Notes under the pieces: model-generated
The model's input: the letters and a program-made list of their open reading frames with translations, nothing else
Told to the model about the DNA's origin: nothing
The model's database searches: none
Made by a program: the position numbers and the translations under genes
Source of the DNA: Ramlibacter sp.
GTDB taxonomy: Bacteria > Pseudomonadota > Gammaproteobacteria > Burkholderiales > Burkholderiaceae_C
Length of the DNA stretch: 5,748 nt
Reading direction: 5' to 3'
Assembly (NCBI GenBank): GCA_026785815.1
Contig: JAJAZH010000051.1
Coordinates: 1 to 5,748, forward strand
Shown: piece after piece, positions 1-4,627 of the stretch
Numbering within the stretch: the stretch's first letter is position 1
Layout of the letters: each line of letters begins with the position of its first letter

Positions 1-432
1 CCCCGGCCAGAGCGCCACCGTCACCGCGTCGACGATGTTCTGCGGCCCGTCGGCCTGCAGCGACGTGGCGGGACGCATGGCGCAAGTCAGCACCACCGGT
101 TTCGCCGGCGCCAGCAACGCGTGCAGCAGGTACGCGGTCTCCTCCAGCGTGTCGGTGCCGTGGGTGACCACCAGGCCCTGCACGTCGTCCTGCGCCAGCC
201 AGTGGGCGCAGCGCAGCGCCAGCCGGGACCAAAGCGCTTCGTCCATGTCCTTGCTGTCGACCTGTGCCACCTGTTCGCTGGCCAGCGGCAGCCCATGCAG
301 CGAGGCAATCGCGGCCAGCAACTGCTCGATCCCGAGCTGGGCGGCGCTGTAGCCGAGGTTGTCGGTGCTGCTCTCCGACCTGCCAGCCAGCGTGCCGCCG
401 GTGCCCAGCACCACAATTTTTCTGCGGTTCAC
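1..432 (-). CDS. L-asparaginase, N-terminal part (cut by window edge)
   Basis: Hydrolyses L-asparagine to aspartate and ammonia. Only the first 144 residues are present; the gene continues beyond base 1. Both family signatures are visible: GTGGTLAG at residues 10-17, where T14 matches the nucleophilic Thr12 of E. coli AnsB, and VVTHGTDTLEETA at 88-100, where T93-D94 match the Thr89-Asp90 pair. Y28 fits the flexible-loop tyrosine, and CAMRPATSLQADGPQN near 120 is also typical. The catalytic lysine lies outside the window. The start is a GTG at 432-430, because an in-frame stop at 456-454 leaves no other start codon in between. The ribosome binding site is weak. The N-terminus (MNRRKIVVLG) runs straight into the first beta strand with no signal peptide, so the enzyme is probably cytoplasmic. 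It is divergent from lexA, 78 bp away, with LexA boxes immediately upstream. The family is certain; the subtype is not. Confidence 0.92.
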   Translation of the reverse strand, partial: MNRRKIVVLGTGGTLAGRSESSTDNLGYSAAQLGIEQLLAAIASLHGLPLASEQVAQVDSKDMDEALWSRLALRCAHWLAQDDVQGLVVTHGTDTLEETAYLLHALLAPAKPVVLTCAMRPATSLQADGPQNIVDAVTVALWPG

Positions 433-460
433 TTGCCAACTTTCAAAAACTGGTTAAAAA
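433..460 (+). promoter_or_regulatory. Possible sigma-70 promoter of lexA
   Basis: TTGCCA at 433-438 matches the -35 consensus at five of six bases. After a 16-bp spacer, TAAAAA at 455-460 is a poor but acceptable -10. The predicted start of transcription, near 467, would fall between or within the two LexA boxes, which fits autorepression. An alternative -10 is TATTAA at 474-479 with a weaker -35. This is inference from spacing and consensus only. Confidence 0.35.
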
Positions 461-465
461 TACAG
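450..465. promoter_or_regulatory. LexA operator (SOS box) 1
   Basis: The sequence CTGGTTAAAAATACAG fits the CTG-N10-CAG core of the SOS box used by LexA of the E. coli type, with an AT-rich centre and an intact ACAG right half. The left half has G instead of T at position 4. It lies 45 bp upstream of the lexA start and 17 bp from the divergent asparaginase start. A second box follows three bases later, which makes chance occurrence very unlikely. Confidence 0.88.
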
Positions 466-468
466 TCA

Positions 469-484
469 CTGGATATTAAGACAG
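469..484. promoter_or_regulatory. LexA operator (SOS box) 2
   Basis: The sequence CTGGATATTAAGACAG is a second CTG-N10-CAG site, again with an ACAG right half and the same G at position 4. It is separated from box 1 by three bases, so the centres are 19 bp apart and lie on nearly the same face of the helix. It ends 26 bp before the lexA start codon and 14 bp before the Shine-Dalgarno sequence. Two operators upstream of lexA is also the arrangement in E. coli. Confidence 0.88.
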
Positions 485-510
485 CCCGCGCCACCTTCAG
501 GAGCCGCACG

Positions 511-1185
511 ATGATCGAAACGCCCAAACTGACGGCCCGTCAGCAGCAGATTCTGGACCTGATCCAGAGTGCCATCGCGCGCACCGGCGCACCGCCGACG
601 CGGGCCGAGATCGCGGCGGAGCTGGGATTCAAGTCGGCCAACGCGGCCGAGGAGCATCTGCAGGCGCTGGCGCGCAAAGGCGTGATCGAGCTGGTCAGCG
701 GCACCTCGCGTGGCATTCGCCTGAACGGCGAAACCCTGCGCAGAATCAACGAGTCGAGGAACAACCAGTTCTCGCTGCCCTTGCAAGGCCTGGCGCAACT
801 GGCACTGCCGCTGATCGGGCGGGTCGCTGCCGGCTCGCCGATCCTGGCGCAGGAACATGTCGACCAGACCTACTACGTGGAGAACACGCTGTTCCAGCGC
901 CGGCCCGATTACCTGCTCAAAGTCCGCGGCATGTCGATGCGAGACGCCGGAATCATGGATGGCGACCTGCTGGCCGTGCAGGCCACCAAGGAAGCCAAGA
1001 ACGGGCAGATCGTGGTGGCGCGGCTGGGCGACGACGTGACAGTCAAGCGCTTCCGCCGCAACAAGCACCTGATCGAACTGCACGCCGAAAACCCGGATTA
1101 CCAGACCATCATCGTGGAGCCTGGTGAGCCGTTCGAGATCGAGGGACTCGCGGTCGGCCTGATCCGCAACACCATGCTGATGTAG
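511..1185 (+). CDS. lexA: LexA, SOS response repressor and self-cleaving protease
   Basis: Represses DNA-damage genes and cleaves itself when stimulated by RecA filaments. The 224-aa product has a winged helix-turn-helix domain (about 1-71) with SANAAEEHLQALARKG at 42-57, nearly identical to the recognition region of E. coli LexA. The S24 peptidase domain follows: cleavage site A107-G108 in VAAGSP, nucleophile S142 in GMSMRD and general base K179 in VTVKRF. The spacings of 35 and 37 residues equal those of E. coli (Ala84, Ser119, Lys156). The linker is about 23 residues longer than in E. coli LexA (202 aa), so the cleavage site is shifted. The ATG at 511 is chosen because AGGAG at 499-503 lies 7 bases upstream and the family N-terminus (LTARQQQILDLI) begins there; the frame is open further upstream, but that part is antisense to asparaginase. 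Expression is probably autoregulated by the two upstream SOS boxes. Confidence 0.98.
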   Translation: MIETPKLTARQQQILDLIQSAIARTGAPPTRAEIAAELGFKSANAAEEHLQALARKGVIELVSGTSRGIRLNGETLRRINESRNNQFSLPLQGLAQLALPLIGRVAAGSPILAQEHVDQTYYVENTLFQRRPDYLLKVRGMSMRDAGIMDGDLLAVQATKEAKNGQIVVARLGDDVTVKRFRRNKHLIELHAENPDYQTIIVEPGEPFEIEGLAVGLIRNTMLM

Positions 1186-1306
1186 CCGCCCGACAGTCCC
1201 CGGTCGCCGCAGGTGGCGGGCGTATGGCGCAGCAAGCTGCCATCACCCTGCGGCCGGCCTTTCCAGCAATCCTGCCTGTGGTCAGTCTTTCACAGGAGCA
1301 TTCATC
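1186..1306. other. Intergenic spacer between lexA and the small gene
   Basis: This 121-bp gap shows no clear promoter and no terminator with a T tract. A weak imperfect hairpin can be drawn around TGGCGCAGCAAGCTGCCA (1225-1242), and an inverted repeat lies at its right end next to the following start codon. With no visible terminator, read-through from lexA into the next gene is possible. Confidence 0.4.
1275..1296. repeat. Inverted repeat overlapping the Shine-Dalgarno of the small gene
   Basis: CCTGTG at 1275-1280 and CACAGG at 1291-1296 are perfect 6-bp inverted arms with a 10-base spacer. The right arm overlaps the first three bases of the AGGAG ribosome binding site at 1294-1298. It could be a protein operator or an RNA hairpin that hides the ribosome binding site. 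It is not an SOS box, because CTG and CAG are 14 rather than 10 bases apart. A short repeat like this can arise by chance. Confidence 0.35.
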
Positions 1307-1663
1307 ATGGGTATCACGTTGTTGGCCTTGCACGGGCTGTTCGCGCCGCTGCAGCAGTGGGTCGGCTGGCTGACCAGCGCGCCGGCGCCGCAGCGTCCAC
1401 GGCTGCGCTCCCACGCAGTGCGGGCGCCCCAGCCAGCGGCCCTGAGGCGGGCCGCTGGCCGCACCCATCCCTCATGGCCACCGGCGACGCGGGCCGCCAC
1501 CCTGCCTTCCTGCCGGCCGTCGGGTCGGGTCCGCGTGGTCCGGGTTGTCGATGCGCTGCAGGCGCCCGCCAGCGCCGGCCGCATGGTGATTTCAGGTCGC
1601 ATGGCTGACGTCTGCGCCGAGCTGGACCGGATGGTGGCGATCGAAGCCGACCGGCCCGGATAA
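1307..1663 (+). CDS. Small protein of unknown function (118 aa) downstream of lexA
   Basis: I do not recognise a named family. The start is supported by AGGAG at 1294-1298, 8 bases before the ATG. Residues 1-22 (MGITLLALHGLFAPLQQWVG) are hydrophobic to amphipathic and could be a membrane-associated helix, although it is short. Residues 23-75 are rich in Pro, Arg and Ala and look disordered. Residues 76-113 look folded: a strand-like VRVVRVVDA, then GRMVISGRMADVCAELDRM (91-109) ending in an amphipathic helix. I have the impression of seeing similar C-termini in other Burkholderiales small proteins, but could not check this. It lies 121 bp after lexA on the same strand and is convergent with the DUF1993 gene. 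Overlapping open frames on both strands lack a comparable ribosome binding site. It could share the lexA transcript. Confidence 0.7.
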   Translation: MGITLLALHGLFAPLQQWVGWLTSAPAPQRPRLRSHAVRAPQPAALRRAAGRTHPSWPPATRAATLPSCRPSGRVRVVRVVDALQAPASAGRMVISGRMADVCAELDRMVAIEADRPG

Positions 1664-1668
1664 GGCCT

Positions 1669-1698
1669 GCGGTTCATGCCGGCGCGGTTCATGCCGCG
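1669..1698. repeat. Two-copy 15-bp tandem repeat
   Basis: GCGGTTCATGCCG occurs at 1669-1681 and again at 1684-1696, giving a 15-bp period with 13 matching bases. It sits just after the stop of the small gene, in the 70-bp gap between two convergent genes. It is most simply a small local duplication. Confidence 0.6.
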
Positions 1699-1699
1699 C
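1682..1699. terminator. Possible hairpin between convergent genes
   Basis: GCGCGG at 1682-1687 can pair with CCGCGC at 1694-1699 around a TTCATG loop, giving a six-pair all-GC stem. The position between converging genes suits a bidirectional terminator, but neither strand has a run of T after the stem, so this is weak. Confidence 0.25.
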
Positions 1700-1733
1700 G
1701 GTCAGGCTGCAGCACCCGGCTGCGCCGGCGACT

Positions 1734-2249
1734 TCAGGCCTTGGCGCCCATCAGGTATTCGCTCTTGCCGAGTTCGACTCCGCAGTGGCGCAGGATCGCG
1801 TATGCGGTAGTGACGTGGAAGAACAGGTTGGGCAGGGCCAAGTTCAGCAGGTAAGCCTCGCCCTTCATGGTTCGCGTGCCCTCGCGGCCGACCGGGAAGG
1901 TGATGTCCTTGTCCTCGCAGCCGTCGACCTGCGCGCGCGGCACGCTGTCGAGATAGGCCAGCGTCTTGCGAACCCGCTCCTTCAGTTCCTCCAGGGTGCT
2001 CTCGTTGTCTTCGAATTTCGGCGCCTCCTGGCCGGCCAGCCGGGCCAGGCCGTTCTTGCTGGCGTCGCAGGCGATCTGCACCTGGCGCCGGAACGGCAGC
2101 ATGTCGGGCGCGAGCCGGTAGTCGACCAGCACCGCCGGGTCGAACTTCTTGGCGTCGGCATGGGCCTGCGCCTTGTCCAGGAAGTGGCTCAGGTTGCCCA
2201 GCATGTTCCTGAAAACCGGAACGCTGGCGGAATACATCGAGATCGTCAT
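1734..2249 (-). CDS. DUF1993 domain-containing protein (171 aa)
   Basis: This matches the DUF1993 family (small helical proteins related in fold to DinB/YfiT four-helix bundles), whose biochemical role is not established. Visible family features are the N-terminal MYSASVPVFRNMLGNLSHFLDKA (5-27), the central DMLPFRRQVQIACD (49-62), and the C-terminal NLFFHVTTAYAILRHCGVEL (141-160) followed by GKSEYLMG. The length is normal and no signal peptide is seen, so it is probably cytoplasmic. The start is supported by an AAGGTGA ribosome binding site (2260-2254 on the minus strand) with a short spacer, and the family N-terminus begins at this methionine. It is divergent from the dehydrogenase gene and convergent with the 118-aa gene. 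H145, in FFHVTTAY, is a candidate functional residue. No neighbour suggests a specific pathway. Confidence 0.92.
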   Translation of the reverse strand: MTISMYSASVPVFRNMLGNLSHFLDKAQAHADAKKFDPAVLVDYRLAPDMLPFRRQVQIACDASKNGLARLAGQEAPKFEDNESTLEELKERVRKTLAYLDSVPRAQVDGCEDKDITFPVGREGTRTMKGEAYLLNLALPNLFFHVTTAYAILRHCGVELGKSEYLMGAKA

Positions 2250-2335
2250 GGAGTCACCTTGCGAAGCGGGGATTGAAAGACCGACATGCTAGCGGCTTGC
2301 GCGCCGTCGCACTATTTCACGGTTGGCGCTCAAGG

Positions 2336-2341
2336 CACAAT
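2336..2341 (+). promoter_or_regulatory. Possible -10 element for the dehydrogenase gene
   Basis: CACAAT at 2336-2341 resembles a -10 hexamer. A start of transcription 7-8 bases later would fall at or just before the ATG at 2349, implying a leaderless or near-leaderless message. This would fit the absence of a good Shine-Dalgarno sequence. The only -35 candidate, TTTCAC at 2315-2320, is poor and the spacer is 15 bp. I see nothing else clear in the 99-bp divergent gap (2250-2348). Confidence 0.22.
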
Positions 2342-2348
2342 TGGGTGC

Positions 2349-3356
2349 ATGAACGTTGTGATTCTTGACGACTACCAGGACGCAGTTCGCAAGCTCCAGT
2401 GCGCGTCCAAGCTGGAGGCCTATCCGGCCAAGGTCTACACCAACACAGTCAAGGGCATCGGCCAGCTTTCGGTGCGGCTGCGCGATGCCGACATCATCGT
2501 GCTGATCCGCGAGCGCAGCCACATCAGCCGCCAGCTGGTCGAGAAACTGCCGCGGTTGCGGATGATCTCGCAAACCGGGCGCGTCGGCAGCCACGTCGAC
2601 CTCGAGGCCTGCACCGAGCGCGGCATCGCCGTGGCCGAAGGCGTCGGCTCACCGGTGGCGCCCGCCGAATTGACCTGGGCTCTGATCATGGCGGCGATGC
2701 GGCGGCTGCCCCAGTACATCTCCACCCTCAAGCACGGGGCCTGGCAGCAGTCGGGCATGAAATCCGCATCGATGCCGGCCAATTTCGGTCTCGGCATGGT
2801 GCTGCAGGGCAAAACGCTCGGCATCTGGGGCTACGGCAAGATCGGCCAGCTGGTGGCTGGCTACGGCAAGGCATTCGGCATGAACGTGCTGGTGTGGGGC
2901 CGGCAGTCGGCGCGCGACCAGGCGGCGGCTCACGGCTACCAGGCAGCGGCCAGCGCGGAAGAACTGTTCGCCGAAAGCGACGTCCTGAGCCTGCACCTGC
3001 GGCTCAACGAGGAGACCACCGGGATCGTGACGCTCGAGGACCTGGGCCGCATGAAACCGACGGCGTTGCTGGTCAACACCTCGCGCGCCGAGCTGGTCGC
3101 GCCGGAGGCGCTGATCGCAGCGCTCAATCGCGGCCGGCCCGGCATGGCCGCCATCGACGTGTTCGAGAGCGAGCCGATTCTGCAGGGCCATGCGCTGCTG
3201 CGGCTGGAAAATTGCATCTGCACGCCGCACATCGGCTATGTCGAGCTGGACAGCTACGAGCTGTACTTCGGCGCGGCCTTCGACAACGTGTCGAATTTCA
3301 TCCGCGGCATGCCGAGCAACATCGTGAATCCCGGCGCGCTCCAGGTGCGTCGCTGA
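2349..3356 (+). CDS. D-2-hydroxyacid dehydrogenase family protein, NAD(P)-dependent
   Basis: Interconverts a 2-hydroxy acid and the 2-keto acid using NAD(P); the substrate is not known. The 335-aa product has the split catalytic domain (about 1-105 and 295-335) around a Rossmann domain. The dinucleotide motif is GYGKIG at 161-166, with the basic VWGR at 182-185. The catalytic triad is R246 (NTSRAEL), E275 (VFESEP) and H294 (TPHIGY). The substrate loop is RVGSHVDL (78-85), and the arginine segment reads NTSRA rather than the common NxxRG; it looks closest to proteins often labelled phosphoglycerate dehydrogenase-like, but serA activity should not be assumed. The ATG at 2349 is preferred over 2286 because MNVVILDDYQD is the normal family N-terminus and the 21 extra residues look unlike the family. 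The ribosome binding site is weak. It is followed after 28 bp by the MFS gene on the same strand. Confidence 0.95.
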   Translation: MNVVILDDYQDAVRKLQCASKLEAYPAKVYTNTVKGIGQLSVRLRDADIIVLIRERSHISRQLVEKLPRLRMISQTGRVGSHVDLEACTERGIAVAEGVGSPVAPAELTWALIMAAMRRLPQYISTLKHGAWQQSGMKSASMPANFGLGMVLQGKTLGIWGYGKIGQLVAGYGKAFGMNVLVWGRQSARDQAAAHGYQAAASAEELFAESDVLSLHLRLNEETTGIVTLEDLGRMKPTALLVNTSRAELVAPEALIAALNRGRPGMAAIDVFESEPILQGHALLRLENCICTPHIGYVELDSYELYFGAAFDNVSNFIRGMPSNIVNPGALQVRR

Positions 3357-3384
3357 TCCGGGAATCAGCCGCCGTGGCCGTTTC

Positions 3385-4584
3385 ATGACCGCCACCCCCG
3401 GCAGCGCCCGGTCGCCGCGGGACCCGGCGTTGCCGGCCGTGCTCTGGGCCCTGCTGTTCGGCAACTTTGTCATCGGCACCGGCGTGATGCTGGTGCCGGC
3501 CACCCTCAACGAACTCGGCAGCTCGCTGCAGGTGTCGGTCGCGACAGCCGGCCAGCTGATCTCGGCGTCGGCGCTGGTGATGTGCATCGGTGCGCCGCTG
3601 TTCGCCGCCGTGGTGGCCGGCTGGGACCGGCGGCGCCTGCTCGCGCTGTCGATGGTCTGGTTCGGCGCGCTGCACCTGCTGTGCACGCAGATGCCGAGCT
3701 TCGCCGCCCTGCTGCCGGTGCGCATGCTGGCGGTGATCGCCCCGGCGATCTTCACGCCGCAGGCGGCCGCCTGTGTCGGCTTGCTGGTGCCGGCCGCGCA
3801 GCGAGGCCGCGCCATCACCTTCGTGTTCATGGGCTGGTCGGTCGCATCGGTGCTGGGAATGCCGCTGGGCGCGTTCATCGGCGGGCTGTTCGGCTGGCGC
3901 AGCGCCTTCGCGGTCGTGGGCCTGCTCAGCCTGGTCAGCGCAGCCTGGGTCTGGCGCGCGATGCCTGACGGCGTCAAGCCGGCAGCGCTCACCCTGGCCG
4001 ACTGGAAGGAAACATTGCGCTCCCGCGCTCTGATGCTGTGCATCGGCGTGACGGTGCTGTTCTCGGCTGGCCAGTTCGTGCTGTTCTCCTATTTCGCGCC
4101 TTACTACAAGCAGGCGATCGACATCACCCCGGTGCAGCTGAGCCTGCTGTTCGTCTGGTTCGGCGCGTTCGGCTTCATCGGCAACATGCTGATGTCGAGA
4201 AACATCGAACGCATCGGCGCGCACCGCGCCGTGATGATCGCCATCGCGTCGATGGCGCTCAGCCTGCTGGTCTGGCCACTGGGGACCAGCCTGCTGCTGG
4301 CGGCGCTGGTCTCGGTGCCGTGGGCGCTGGGCTGCTTTTCGTCCAACTCGGCCCAGCAGGCGCGGCTGGTCGGGATCGCGCCGGCACTGGCTTCCGGATC
4401 GATCGCGCTGAACTCGTCGGCCATGTACGCGGGACAGGCACTTGGAGCAGGCAGCGGAGGCGCGCTGATCGCGCGGGGCCAGATGGAGATGTTGCACTGG
4501 GCCGGCTTCGCCCTGCTGCTGCTGGCGATGGCGGTCAGCGCGTGGGCCGCGAGCTTTCGCACTTCGCACCGGACCACCCCGTAA
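3385..4584 (+). CDS. Major facilitator superfamily transporter, DHA1/AraJ-like
   Basis: A 399-aa inner-membrane carrier of usual length with about 12 hydrophobic segments, starting near residues 18-40, 54-78, 86-104, 108-134, 142-164 and 172-190. After a cytoplasmic loop (191-213) come about 214-236, 248-270, 282-299, 301-319, 337-360 and 369-390. The loop between segments 2 and 3 carries a degenerate motif A (AGWDRRRLLAL, 78-88). RGRAITFVFMGWS at 140-152, followed by GMPLGAFIGGLFGWRSAF to 175, is typical of drug:H+ antiporter-1 type proteins. The substrate is unknown; sugar, drug or metabolite efflux are all possible. The start lacks a Shine-Dalgarno sequence, but no other start codon lies near in frame, and segment 1 begins soon after. 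The 28-bp gap from the dehydrogenase gene suggests one transcript and perhaps coupled translation, so the carrier may move a substrate or product of that enzyme. Confidence 0.93.
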   Translation: MTATPGSARSPRDPALPAVLWALLFGNFVIGTGVMLVPATLNELGSSLQVSVATAGQLISASALVMCIGAPLFAAVVAGWDRRRLLALSMVWFGALHLLCTQMPSFAALLPVRMLAVIAPAIFTPQAAACVGLLVPAAQRGRAITFVFMGWSVASVLGMPLGAFIGGLFGWRSAFAVVGLLSLVSAAWVWRAMPDGVKPAALTLADWKETLRSRALMLCIGVTVLFSAGQFVLFSYFAPYYKQAIDITPVQLSLLFVWFGAFGFIGNMLMSRNIERIGAHRAVMIAIASMALSLLVWPLGTSLLLAALVSVPWALGCFSSNSAQQARLVGIAPALASGSIALNSSAMYAGQALGAGSGGALIARGQMEMLHWAGFALLLLAMAVSAWAASFRTSHRTTP

Positions 4585-4589
4585 ACATT

Positions 4590-4617
4590 CCAGCGCAGCG
4601 GATGCCGCAACCGCTGG
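4590..4617. terminator. Possible hairpin between the convergent MFS and FimV-like genes
   Basis: CAGCGG at 4596-4601 can pair with CCGCTG at 4611-4616 around a nine-base loop; CCAGCG at 4590-4595 competes for CGCTGG at 4612-4617. The 43-bp gap between two converging stop codons is where a shared terminator is expected. There is no T tract, so this remains tentative. Confidence 0.3.
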
Positions 4618-4627
4618 CGGCCCTGGC

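Noticed and set aside
121..510. An upstream in-frame extension of LexA by 130 codons
   Set aside because: It is antisense to the asparaginase coding region, crosses the SOS boxes, and the LexA family start with AGGAG is at 511.
466..1083. A 205-codon minus-strand open frame opposite lexA
   Set aside because: Purely antisense to a certain gene and without recognisable features.
1276..1295. A third SOS box upstream of the small gene
   Set aside because: CTG and CAG are 14 bases apart, not 10, and the centre is not AT-rich.
1282..1692. A 136-codon minus-strand open frame opposite the 118-aa gene
   Set aside because: Low-complexity translation rich in Arg, Ala and Thr with no recognisable motif; the plus-strand frame has an AGGAG at the right distance and a more protein-like C-terminus.
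2286..2348. An earlier ATG for the dehydrogenase
   Set aside because: It adds 21 residues unlike the family N-terminus; MNVVILDDYQD at 2349 is the expected start.
2399..3388. A 329-codon plus-strand open frame overlapping the dehydrogenase
   Set aside because: It is a frame-shifted reading of the dehydrogenase with Arg/Gly/Ala-rich low-complexity translation.
2649..4043. A 464-codon open frame on the minus strand across the dehydrogenase and MFS genes
   Set aside because: The translation is rich in Arg, Ala, Gln and Ser without recognisable motifs and spans two clear plus-strand genes. Long antisense frames are common in high-GC DNA.
3298..4569. A 423-codon minus-strand open frame opposite the MFS gene
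   Set aside because: Very biased composition (Arg, Gln, Ala, His), as expected for the antisense frame of a high-GC membrane protein gene; no domain is seen.
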